From CAZIRO01 sp964541595 (GTDB lineage: Bacteria; Acidobacteriota; HRBIN11): a stretch of 12,175 nt of DNA. Each line of letters starts with the position of its first letter. Position 1 is the first letter of the stretch. Shown one piece after another: positions 1 through 6,653 of this stretch. The position numbers were made by a program, and so were the translations under genes. The stretch lies in the NCBI GenBank assembly GCA_964541595.1, contig CAZIRO010000082.1:1-12175 (forward strand). Reading direction: 5' to 3'. The notes under the pieces are model-generated. The model did not search any database, was not told the origin of the DNA, and saw only the letters and a list, made by a program, of their open reading frames with translations.

Positions 1-204
1 CGGATCCACCGGTGTGCCGGTGGCCACCGGTCTCGGGTGCCAGGTGGCAGGTATTCAGGTCTCAGGTCTCCGGTCCCAGGTGTCGGGTATTCCGGTGTCA
101 GGTATTTGCGACGGGAGACGGGTGCCAGGGGACGGGGCATCGCATGGGCTGGAGATAGTGCATGACCGAATGGGTACCCACGGTGTCCCATTTCCTGTCC
201 CGAT
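1..204 (-). repeat. Composite repeat element, copy A (one end missing at window edge)
   Basis: Non-coding element homologous to copies at 7871-8167 and 10210-10380; here it runs in the opposite orientation to the 10210 copy. From left to right it shows GGATCCACCGGTG, the palindrome CCGGTGGCCACCGG (17-30, identical at 10320-10333), an array of 7-bp units (27-105), a GACGGGAGACGG / CAGGGGACGGGGCATCGCATGGG stretch shared with copy B, a conserved block CCGAATGGGTACCCACGG containing the palindrome TGGGTACCCA, and the terminal repeat TCCCATTTCCTGTCCCGAT at 186-204. That last 19-mer is identical to the right terminal repeat of copy C. The partner terminus lies outside the window. No protein is supported here: the open frame across it only reads the 7-mer array. 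Confidence 0.8.
27..105 (-). repeat. Array of about 11 degenerate 7-bp units (CAGGTNT) in copy A
   Basis: Units read on the plus strand as ccggtct, cgggtgc, caggtgg, caggtatt, caggtct, caggtct, ccggtcc, caggtgt, cgggtatt, ccggtgt, caggtat. The period is 7 bp with two 8-bp units. GGT at unit positions 3-5 is invariant while the other positions drift, so this is old or diversified tandem repeat DNA rather than fresh slippage. There are no spacers, so it is not a CRISPR array. Confidence 0.8.
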
Positions 205-238
205 TTCAGGGGAAAAGTGGCTCAACGGGTGCATTTCT

Positions 239-361
239 CAAGTGAAGTGACGAGGGGGGAAGTGACGTCAGAAAAGTGACGAGGGTTTTGATGCACGGTG
301 TCACTTCGCGTCACTTTTTCTCTCTTCACTTTTCCCCTCGTTACTTTTCCTCTCGTCACTT
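239..361. repeat. Inverted array of AAGTGAC / GACGAGGGGAAA short units
   Basis: The left arm (239-285) has repeated AAGTGACGAGG, AAGTGACGTC and AAAAGTGACGAGGG. The right arm (about 300-361) carries the complementary words GTCACTT, CGTCACTTTT, TTCACTTTTCCCCTCG, TTACTTTTCCTCTCG and GTCACTT. The whole is a long imperfect inverted repeat with a short centre around 286-300, and a transcript could fold it into an extended hairpin. The sequence differs from the 7-bp array but the architecture is similar. It ends 25 nt before the -35 of the ruvB promoter. The word TTCCTGTCCC, part of the terminal repeat of copy A, recurs just after the right arm (about 360-370), so the array is bracketed by it. Confidence 0.7.
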
Positions 362-385
362 CCTGTCCCCTTCCGGCGGGGGCTT

Positions 386-414
386 TTGTCGTTCGGAACG
401 AAACCGCCTACAAT
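386..414 (+). promoter_or_regulatory. Sigma70-type promoter of the ruvB operon
   Basis: TTGTCG at 386-391, a 17-nt spacer and TACAAT at 409-414, a close match to the TTGACA-N17-TATAAT consensus. Transcription would begin near 421, giving a leader of about 30 nt before the ATG at 452. The open frame could also be extended to a TTG at 386, but that codon is the -35 hexamer itself, which argues for the ATG at 452 as the ruvB start. Confidence 0.65.
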
Positions 415-426
415 AGGGAACGAAAC
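390..426 (+). promoter_or_regulatory. Candidate operator: palindrome plus 22-bp-spaced direct repeat around the -10
   Basis: CGTTCGGAACG (390-400) is a perfect 11-nt palindrome between -35 and -10. The 10-mer GGAACGAAAC occurs at 395-404 and again at 417-426. The 22-bp spacing (about two helical turns) brackets the -10 box. This geometry suits a dimeric repressor on a repair operon. It does not match the GAAC-N4-GTTC LexA box of Gram-positives, so no regulator is named. Confidence 0.4.
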
Positions 427-451
427 GTCTGTACAAACGGCGAGTGCGCCC

Positions 452-1522
452 ATGCATTCTCGTAGACTCGACCGGTGGACGGACCGTCCGATCACGCCGT
501 TGCGGCTGCAGGAAGACGTCCCGTTTGACAACCTGTTGCGTCCGCGGAATCTCAAAGACTTCATCGGTCAGAGCAAACTGAAAGAGAAGTTCGAAATCTA
601 TATCGCGGCCGCTAAAAAACGGGGCGAGCCCCTGGACCACGTCCTCCTGTACGGGCCACCGGGTCTCGGGAAGACCACGCTGGCGTGTATCCTGGCGCAT
701 GAGATGGGGACCCAGATCAAAATGACGTCCGGCCCGGCAATCGAGCGGCCCGGTGACCTCGTGGCCATTCTGACGAATCTGGAGCCGGGCGACGTCCTGT
801 TTATTGATGAGATTCACCGGTTGCACCCGGCCACGGAAGAGGTCCTGTATCCGGCGATGGAAGACTTCCGGGTCGATATCGTACTTGCGCAGGGACCGAA
901 TGCACGCACGATCCGTCTGCAACTTCCGCGTTTTACGCTGGTGGGTGCAACCACACGTATCGGGTTGCTAACCCCGCCGCTGCGGGCACGGTTCGGGATT
1001 GTCCATCGGCTGGACTACTATTCGGCGGAGGAACTGCGGACGATCCTGCTGCGGTCTGCACAGATCCTGAATGTGCGTCTGGACGCGGACGCCGCATACG
1101 AGATCGCCCGGCGGTCCCGGGGAACACCACGAATTGCCAACCGGTTGTTGCGCCGTGTTCGGGACTATGCGGAAGTGCGGGCGGATGGGGACATTACACT
1201 GGATACGGCGTTGCAGGCGTTGCAACTCTTTGAGGTGGATGAATACGGGTTCGACGACATCGATCGCAAACTGCTGCGCACGCTGATCGAGAAATTCGAG
1301 GGCGGTCCGGCGGGGTTGAACACACTCGCTGCAGCGATTTCCGAGGACAAACAGACGATCGAAGAGATCTATGAACCGTATCTCATGCAGATCGGGTTTT
1401 TACGCCGCACACCGCGCGGTCGGATGGCCACGGCCCGCGCGTTTCGCTATTTCGGGTATGCGCCTCCGGATCGCATCCGCAGGGTGTCCCAGCCCCGGTT
1501 GATGCCTCTGGACAAAGAGTGA
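452..1522 (+). CDS. ruvB: Holliday junction branch migration DNA helicase RuvB
   Basis: A 356-residue protein, near the usual RuvB length (about 330-350). RuvB is the hexameric AAA+ motor that, with RuvA, drives branch migration of Holliday junctions during recombinational repair. Visible signatures are the N-terminal LRPRNLKDFIGQ segment, Walker A GPPGLGKT (68-75), Walker B DEIH (119-122), the sensor-like GATTRIG, and LTPPLRARFG with the arginine-finger region (R178/R180). The winged-helix C-terminus includes GGPAGLNTLAAAI, EEIYEPYLMQIGF and RTPRGR. The start is the ATG at 452, because the alternative TTG upstream lies in the -35 box. No ruvA or ruvC is present in the window. It is the first gene of an apparent six-gene operon; the next gene begins 8 nt after its stop. 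Identity is secure. Confidence 0.97.
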   Translation: MHSRRLDRWTDRPITPLRLQEDVPFDNLLRPRNLKDFIGQSKLKEKFEIYIAAAKKRGEPLDHVLLYGPPGLGKTTLACILAHEMGTQIKMTSGPAIERPGDLVAILTNLEPGDVLFIDEIHRLHPATEEVLYPAMEDFRVDIVLAQGPNARTIRLQLPRFTLVGATTRIGLLTPPLRARFGIVHRLDYYSAEELRTILLRSAQILNVRLDADAAYEIARRSRGTPRIANRLLRRVRDYAEVRADGDITLDTALQALQLFEVDEYGFDDIDRKLLRTLIEKFEGGPAGLNTLAAAISEDKQTIEEIYEPYLMQIGFLRRTPRGRMATARAFRYFGYAPPDRIRRVSQPRLMPLDKE

Positions 1523-1529
1523 GCCAACC

Positions 1530-2411
1530 ATGCTGACGCGGTCGTTCATTTTTCTCCGTGGTGTGGGGGAACGCGAGGAACGGCACTTCTGGGCGCAGGG
1601 CATATACTCCTGGGACGCGTTGCTCGATGCGTTGCCCGAACTCCCCGTGCACCCGCGGCGCAAGTCCGTATGGATCCGGCAGATTGCGGCGGCGGAACAT
1701 GCGCTGCGCGAGATGGACATCTCATGGCTGGCCCGGAATTTTCCCGCGACCGAACGCTGGCGATTGATACCCGATCTCTGGTCGGTCACGGCGTTCGTCG
1801 ACGTGGAGGCCTATCAGATCCGTCCCGGTCAATATCGGATGACCATCGCCGGGGTGCTGTTTCGCAATGCTTATCATAGTTTCCTGGCGGGACGTAATCT
1901 GTCGGCGCTGTCTCGACTGCTTGCGGATGCACGTCTGATGGTATCGTTCGGGGGACAGGGATTTGATCTGCAGATGATCCGTCAGACGTTTCCCCACTGG
2001 CAGCTGCCGTTTTTGCATATCGATCTGCAACCCCTGTATCGCCGCGCCGGCCTGCCGGAGGGGTTGAAAAAGCTCGAACGCATGTTCGGCTGGAAACGCG
2101 GTGCGGGTCTGGACGGGCTGGGTGGCTGGATCGCCGTACAGTTGTGGGAATGGCATCAGGAGGGCGACGATCGGGCGTTGCAGGCCCTGATCCGCTACAA
2201 TTTTGAAGACGTGATTCACCTGCCGGAACTCGCCGTGTTCATTTATAATGAACTTGCGGAACAGTTGCGCTGTCCGTTTCCCCGGTTCCATCCGCCGTTG
2301 CCCCGACTGCGACCGCCCGATGTGGATCGTTCTATCATTGCCGAACTTCACCGACGGAGAAGCCGGTATGTCCGGTCCGGCACAAAAACCCGACAAGAAG
2401 GTCATCGCTGA
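1530..2411 (+). CDS. RNase H-like 3'-5' exonuclease domain protein (YprB / RNase_H_2 type)
   Basis: A 293-residue protein with the DnaQ-like RNase H fold layout of the YprB-type (RNase_H_2) family. The metal-binding positions can be placed in order: VDVE (D91, E93), the VSFGGQGFDL block (D146), which corresponds to the family's YNGxxFDxPxL, the HIDLQPLYRR block, GLKKLERMFGW, and YNFEDV (D227). Together these form a DEDD-type acidic set, so a 3'-5' exonuclease acting on DNA or RNA ends is inferred; the substrate is unknown. In many homologues the first motif reads DxET; here it is DVEAY, but both acids are retained. The C-terminal 60 residues are basic and Pro/Arg-rich, and the last 44 nt overlap the start of the PolX gene, implying translational coupling. 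Its place between ruvB and polX suggests a repair role. Confidence 0.85.
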   Translation: MLTRSFIFLRGVGEREERHFWAQGIYSWDALLDALPELPVHPRRKSVWIRQIAAAEHALREMDISWLARNFPATERWRLIPDLWSVTAFVDVEAYQIRPGQYRMTIAGVLFRNAYHSFLAGRNLSALSRLLADARLMVSFGGQGFDLQMIRQTFPHWQLPFLHIDLQPLYRRAGLPEGLKKLERMFGWKRGAGLDGLGGWIAVQLWEWHQEGDDRALQALIRYNFEDVIHLPELAVFIYNELAEQLRCPFPRFHPPLPRLRPPDVDRSIIAELHRRRSRYVRSGTKTRQEGHR

Positions 2412-4155
2412 AATCCTGGAAGAAATCGCCACGCTGCTGGCCATTCACGGGGAGAATGTCTATAAGGTCCGGGCATACGAAAACGCGGCGCGTGCGTTAC
2501 AGCGTGTGCGAGAACCCCTGGAAGAACTCATTCGTTCCGACCGACTGCGTTCCATCCGGGGAATCGGTGCGTCGACGGCCAGGGTCATTCAGACCGTATA
2601 TGAAACCGGCGAGATTCCTCCGATACTCCGGGAGCTGCGGGAAAAAACGCCCCCGGAGTTGCTGGAATTGCTGGAAATTCCGGGACTCGGTCCGCAGCGC
2701 GTGCATGTACTCTACCAGAAACTCGGTGTGCGGTCCGTGGCCGATCTGAAGTATATGCTGGAAACCGGTGCCCTTGCGCAACTCGAGGGGTTCGGTCCCC
2801 GGACCGTGGAGAAGATTCGTGAAGGTATCGAACAGTACGAGGCCACGCGCGACTATTTTCTGCTCGGCGTGGTCTATCCGATTGCGCAGGCGCTGGAGAC
2901 GTTTTTACAGCAGATCTGGTCGGGACCCGTACGGATCGTCGGTAGTGTCCGTCGATGGTGTCCCGTTGTGCGCAACATCAACATTTTGCTGCAGGGTCAA
3001 CCGGACCCGCGTGTACGTGATCAACTCATCACTGCTGCACCGATACGGATGGAGGTCCTGGAAACGGAGGCCACCACCTGGCGACTCCGTGTCGTGCCCA
3101 CGGGGATTCCGGTGCACCTGGTCTGGGTAGTGCCTGCAGACTGGCCGTGGGCGGTACGTTACTGGATCGGCAGCCGGGAACACAATCAGCAGTGGCACGA
3201 CTGGACGGTCGAACAGGGGTATACGTGGTCCGGAATCCGGATGTTGCGGGACAGCCAGCCCGTTGCGTTGCCGGAATCCGTGCCTCGGGACATCGGGGAT
3301 GAACCGATCTTTGCCGCGCTCGGCCTGGCCTATCTGCCGCCGGAAGTACGCGAAGGGCGTGGTGAGATCGCCCGTGCCGTTGCGGGTACCGTACCGCGGC
3401 TGATCGGGTGGTCCGACATCCGGGGTGTGGTGCACGTGCATACGCATTATAGCGACGGTGCGGACAGCCTGCTGGAGATGCTCAAAACCGCCCGTGCGTT
3501 CGGTCTGGAGTACGTCGGGATCAGCGACCATTCACCAGCCGCACATTATGCAAACGGTCTGGACCGCCACCGGTTGTTGCAACAGTGGCAGGAGATGGAT
3601 GTGGTACAGCAACAAATACCGGAAGTGCGTATCCTGCGCGGTATGGAGGTCGATATCCTTCCGGATGGATCGCTCGATATGGACGATGATCTGCTGGAAC
3701 GAATGGATTTCGTCGTCGCGTCTGTACACAGCCGCTTCCAGATGGGAGAACGCGAAATGACCGAACGGATCATCCGGGCCATGCGTCATCCGTGTGCGAC
3801 CATACTGGGACACCCGACCGGACGGTTGCTCCTCGGCCGGAAAGGGTATGCCGTCAATCTGGACCGCGTCTTTGAGGTCGCCGCCGAAACGGGTACACTC
3901 ATCGAAATCAATGCGAATCCCCATCGGCTGGATCTCGATTGGACCCTGATCGAAAAGGCGCGGTCCATGGGTGTCCGCTTCAGTATCGACCCGGATACAC
4001 ACCGTCGTGCCGATCTGCGGGACTATATCTACGGCGTGGGCATTGCCCGCAAGGGATGGTTGACAGCCGAAGATGTGGCCAACACCCGTTCCTGGCCGGA
4101 ACTCCTGGAATGGTTTCATCAGATTCGAGCACGAAAAATGAAACAGAACGGATGA
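2368..4155 (+). CDS. polX: PolX-type protein: HhH plus degenerate family X polymerase core plus intact PHP nuclease domain
   Basis: A 595-residue protein with bacterial PolX architecture (usual length about 570-575). The start is the ATG at 2368, behind GGAGA, overlapping the previous gene. The N-terminal 8-kDa/HhH region (GENVYKVRAYENAARAL, then IRGIGASTARVI and PGLGPQRV) binds DNA. The polymerase palm is recognisable (GSVRR at 192-196, GSREHN at 268-273), but the catalytic Asp-X-Asp is N203-I-N205, the following Gly of RRG is Trp197, and the third Asp, expected in VDLRVV, is H250. All three metal carboxylates are therefore gone and nucleotidyl transfer is unlikely. The C-terminal PHP domain looks complete: HVHT (H356, H358), D387-H388, E427, H454, H482 and D543-T-H545, followed by the usual YGVGIARKGWL segment. 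PHP domains of PolX give Mn-dependent 3'-5' exonuclease or AP-endonuclease activity, so this protein is probably a nuclease retained for end processing. Confidence 0.93.
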   Translation: MSGPAQKPDKKVIAEILEEIATLLAIHGENVYKVRAYENAARALQRVREPLEELIRSDRLRSIRGIGASTARVIQTVYETGEIPPILRELREKTPPELLELLEIPGLGPQRVHVLYQKLGVRSVADLKYMLETGALAQLEGFGPRTVEKIREGIEQYEATRDYFLLGVVYPIAQALETFLQQIWSGPVRIVGSVRRWCPVVRNINILLQGQPDPRVRDQLITAAPIRMEVLETEATTWRLRVVPTGIPVHLVWVVPADWPWAVRYWIGSREHNQQWHDWTVEQGYTWSGIRMLRDSQPVALPESVPRDIGDEPIFAALGLAYLPPEVREGRGEIARAVAGTVPRLIGWSDIRGVVHVHTHYSDGADSLLEMLKTARAFGLEYVGISDHSPAAHYANGLDRHRLLQQWQEMDVVQQQIPEVRILRGMEVDILPDGSLDMDDDLLERMDFVVASVHSRFQMGEREMTERIIRAMRHPCATILGHPTGRLLLGRKGYAVNLDRVFEVAAETGTLIEINANPHRLDLDWTLIEKARSMGVRFSIDPDTHRRADLRDYIYGVGIARKGWLTAEDVANTRSWPELLEWFHQIRARKMKQNG

Positions 4156-4514
4156 TGACCATGGGACGCCTGGAACATGCACGTACGGCATACGGCCACC
4201 GTTTAGAACGGGCGCTGCAACGTCTGCTGCAGAACCTGTCGGGTCGAGAGGAAGTCGAACGGGTGATCCTTTTCGGCAGTTACGCCCGAGGACGACGGGA
4301 TCTCGGGACAGACCTGGATGTGGTGATCATTATGCGAACGAATAAAGACTTTCTGGACCGGTTGCGTGATCTATATGCGACCCTGAACCTGGGCGTGGAT
4401 ATCGATATCCTGTGTTATACACCGGAGGAGTGGGAAACTGTGCGCACGACCAGCTGGGGACGTCACATTGAACACACAGGAGTTGTGCTCTATGAGAAGG
4501 AGTCCGCTGGATGA
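4152..4514 (+). CDS. MNT-type nucleotidyltransferase (HEPN partner)
   Basis: A 120-residue protein of the minimal nucleotidyltransferase (MNT) family. The signature FGSYARGRRDLGTDLDVVI fits GS-X10-DXD exactly, with G42, S43, D54 and D56; VDIDIL further on can supply the third carboxylate. In characterised MNT/HEPN systems the MNT protein is the antitoxin and AMPylates the HEPN toxin. The gene begins with an ATGA overlap with the polX stop; ATGs at 4155 and 4161 are also possible starts because no clear Shine-Dalgarno distinguishes them. It overlaps the HEPN gene by 23 nt, so the two are translationally coupled. The catalytic motif is intact, unlike the polymerase domain encoded just upstream. 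Family assignment is firm; the antitoxin role is inferred from the pairing. Confidence 0.9.
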   Translation: MMTMGRLEHARTAYGHRLERALQRLLQNLSGREEVERVILFGSYARGRRDLGTDLDVVIIMRTNKDFLDRLRDLYATLNLGVDIDILCYTPEEWETVRTTSWGRHIEHTGVVLYEKESAG

Positions 4515-4905
4515 AGGCATGCGGTGGCTGGAACAGGCAGAAGAAGACCTGAAATGGGCGGAAGACCTGGCACAGCGCGGGGGATACCATATCGCATGTT
4601 TCCTGGCTCAGCAGGTCGGGGAAAAGGCATTGAAGGCGTTTATTTATGCACAGGGTGAGGAGATCGTGTTCGGACACTCGATCGAACGTCTGTGTACCGA
4701 GGCCGGTCGGTGGGAACCGGAGTTTCAAGAACGCGCCCGTCGATGGAGCATTTTGGATGGATACTACATCCCTACACGGTATCCGAACAGTCTTCCAGAC
4801 AGCATCCCTGCACGCGTATATACGGAACACGCAGCCAGGGAAGCCGTTGCGCTGGCGCGGGAAATTGTCAATTTCGTGCGTGTTCGATTGTGCCCGGAAG
4901 AGTAA
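4492..4905 (+). CDS. HEPN domain protein, probable partner of the MNT protein
   Basis: A 137-residue, mostly helical protein of the PF05168/COG2250 HEPN type. It has WLEQAEEDLKWAEDLAQRG followed by GYHIACFLAQQVGEKALKAF and the HS pair, all typical of the family, and YYIPTRYP (91-98) with R96. A sequence RVYTEH (R108 to H113) fits the R-X4-H spacing of HEPN ribonucleases, but it lies in the C-terminal region where many COG2250 members have no such motif, so RNase activity is uncertain. The HXY target Tyr of the HepT (DUF86) branch is not seen. The start is the ATG at 4492 behind AGGAG; an upstream in-frame TTG would lack this signal. It could be a type VII toxin or a substrate-binding subunit of the nucleotidyltransferase. 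Confidence 0.85.
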   Translation: MRRSPLDEGMRWLEQAEEDLKWAEDLAQRGGYHIACFLAQQVGEKALKAFIYAQGEEIVFGHSIERLCTEAGRWEPEFQERARRWSILDGYYIPTRYPNSLPDSIPARVYTEHAAREAVALAREIVNFVRVRLCPEE

Positions 4906-4936
4906 CCTCTGCCTGTGATAGTGGAGGGAAACAGCA

Positions 4937-5794
4937 ATGGACGTGCCAATCGTTGATATGCACGTGCACATTCAGCCCTGGCGAATGCTGCATGCATCGG
5001 TACTGGAAACCATGACCCGGCGGCGAGCGCCAGAAGAACTGGAACAACTGCGCGTGCTGATGGACGATCCGGTAACGCTATTGCGCTGGATGGATCGGGA
5101 GGGGATCGCCGCGATCGCCCTGATCAACTATTCGAGTCCGGATATCATGGGGTTTACCGACGAGGTCAACGCATATGTCACCGATTTCTGCCGGGAGGCG
5201 CCGGACCGGTTGATCGCGTTCGGATCGGTCCATCCGCGGTTTACGCCGAATCCCGAGGACTTCATTCGTCGCTGGATCGATCGCGGATTGCGGGGGTTCA
5301 AGATCCATCCGCCGCACCAGTTGTGTTATCCCAATGCGTATCTGCAGGGGAATCGCACGCTGGAAGTCCTGTACCGCATCTGCCAGGATGCCGGAATTCC
5401 CGTCATGATCCATACCGGAACGTCCGTGTTTCCGGGTGCCCGCAATCGGTACGGTGACCCGATGCATATTGATGACATTGCCGTGGATTTCCCGCGATTG
5501 ACCATCATCATGGCGCATGGGGGCCGGCCGATCTGGATGTCCACGGCCTTTTTTCTCATGCGGCGACATCCGAATGTGTTTCTGGACATTTCCGGGATCC
5601 CACCGCAGCGGTTGCTGGACTATTTCCCGCGTCTCAACGAGATCGCCGATCGCGTGGTGTTCGGGTCGGACTGGCCGGGACCGGGTGTGCCGGGCATTCG
5701 GGCCAATGCGGAAACGTTCTGGCAGTTGCCGCTTCCAGAACCCGTGCGCCGGGCGATCCTTGCGGAAAACTGGAAGAAATTGTGGCAACAGTGA
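4937..5794 (+). CDS. Amidohydrolase 2 family metal-dependent hydrolase
   Basis: A 285-residue TIM-barrel hydrolase of the Amidohydro_2 (PF04909) family. The N-terminal VDMHVH gives the HxH metal ligands H9 and H11. FKIHPPHQ (K122, H124), MIHTG (H159), MAHGG (H194) and VFGSDWPG (D245) supply the remaining conserved motifs in the expected order. This family covers decarboxylases such as ACMSD and assorted hydrolases; the substrate cannot be read from the sequence. The start is the ATG at 4937 behind GGAGGG. It follows the HEPN gene by 31 nt and is probably the last gene of the operon. No link to DNA repair is evident. Its 3' end overlaps the convergent glycosyltransferase by 161 nt, and no terminator is visible between them. 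Confidence 0.9.
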   Translation: MDVPIVDMHVHIQPWRMLHASVLETMTRRRAPEELEQLRVLMDDPVTLLRWMDREGIAAIALINYSSPDIMGFTDEVNAYVTDFCREAPDRLIAFGSVHPRFTPNPEDFIRRWIDRGLRGFKIHPPHQLCYPNAYLQGNRTLEVLYRICQDAGIPVMIHTGTSVFPGARNRYGDPMHIDDIAVDFPRLTIIMAHGGRPIWMSTAFFLMRRHPNVFLDISGIPPQRLLDYFPRLNEIADRVVFGSDWPGPGVPGIRANAETFWQLPLPEPVRRAILAENWKKLWQQ

Positions 5795-6653
5795 ACGTCG
5801 GCGATTCCGAACGGCCGTCCGACGCGACGACACGCAGTGCGTCAATGAGATAGGATGTATACGTGAAGTACTCCGGCCAGTTGCCCCGTTTACGGCATCC
5901 CTGCAGATAGATCCGGGTTTTGCGAATGAGTTCCTCCACGGCGGCCCGGCGCCATTCCGGCCGGAGACCCGGATCCCGAAGGATGCGCATCAGTGCCCGG
6001 ATACGGTAGCGGTCCAGCGCGGAAACCCGGCGGGACAGCTGGTCCGCGTGTCCGCCGTATTTGATAATGAGTGGTTCCTGCAGAAATGTGACCGGATACC
6101 GTGCAGTGATGCGCAGCCAGAGATCATAGTCCTCACACGCGGGCAGGGTTTCATCGAACAGACCGACGGTTTCGAATACACGGCGATGAATGACAACGGA
6201 AGACGGTGAAATGATGCACAGCGGCAGGCAGTGGACAAAAATCCAGCCGTCGTACTTCCGATGGCGGCGACGCGGGTTCACCCGACAGCCGTTGCGGATC
6301 CAGATCTCGTCCGTATAGCAGATCTTTCGGCCGGTCTGTTCCAGTGCGGCCATCTGGCGTTCCAGTTTGTGCGGCAACCACCGGTCGTCCGAATCGAGGA
6401 ATGCGAGCCACTCCCCTCGACCGTGACGGATCCCGGTATTGCGGGCCGCACTGACCCCCCGATGCGGCTGTCGGATGTACCGCACACGGTCTGCAAACCT
6501 TCGGACGACCTGGAGTGTATCGTCCGCCGAGCCGTCGTCCACCACGATGAGTTCGAAATCCTGAAACGTCTGGGCCAGTACGGATTCGATCGCCTGTGCG
6601 AGTCGGGATGCCCGGTTATACGTCGGGATGATCACGCTGATCCGGGGATGCAT
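5634..6653 (-). CDS. Family 2 glycosyltransferase
   Basis: A 339-residue GT-A fold glycosyltransferase. The N-terminus has SVIIPTYNRASRL, then VVDDGSADDT for nucleotide binding, RGVSAARNTGI, the DXD-containing FLDSDDRW, and EDYDLWLRI, the usual acceptor-side acidic motif. It transfers a sugar from an activated donor to an unknown acceptor, probably in surface polysaccharide or glycolipid synthesis; no membrane segment is obvious. The start is the ATG at 6653, overlapping the thiO stop by 38 nt; an alternative GTG lies 8 codons upstream. After about residue 270 (TSYLIDALRVV) the remaining tail is Pro/Arg/Ser-rich and is mostly the antisense of the amidohydrolase 3' end, so this tail may be a read-through extension rather than a folded domain. 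The core assignment is secure. Confidence 0.9.
   Translation of the reverse strand: MHPRISVIIPTYNRASRLAQAIESVLAQTFQDFELIVVDDGSADDTLQVVRRFADRVRYIRQPHRGVSAARNTGIRHGRGEWLAFLDSDDRWLPHKLERQMAALEQTGRKICYTDEIWIRNGCRVNPRRRHRKYDGWIFVHCLPLCIISPSSVVIHRRVFETVGLFDETLPACEDYDLWLRITARYPVTFLQEPLIIKYGGHADQLSRRVSALDRYRIRALMRILRDPGLRPEWRRAAVEELIRKTRIYLQGCRKRGNWPEYFTYTSYLIDALRVVASDGRSESPTFTVATISSSFPQGSPGARVLEAATARTFPHWPECPAHPVPASPTRTPRDRRSR

Noticed and set aside
1..250. Small ORF 14-250 with periodic Val-Ser-Gly residues
   Set aside because: The periodicity comes from the 7-bp DNA array and the frame has no start signal. Arrays of the same unit occur in both orientations elsewhere, so coding is unlikely.
390..426. 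LexA box at the ruvB promoter
   Set aside because: The motif order is GTTC-GGAAC, not GAAC-N4-GTTC, and it does not match the E. coli CTGT-N8-ACAG form, so only an unnamed operator is proposed.
386..451. TTG start giving a 22-residue N-terminal extension of RuvB
   Set aside because: The TTG is the first triplet of the -35 box, and RuvB-like sequence begins after the ATG at 452.
3532..4191. Minus-strand frame of 219 codons opposite the PHP domain
   Set aside because: A shadow of the PolX coding sequence, without a ribosome binding site or motif.
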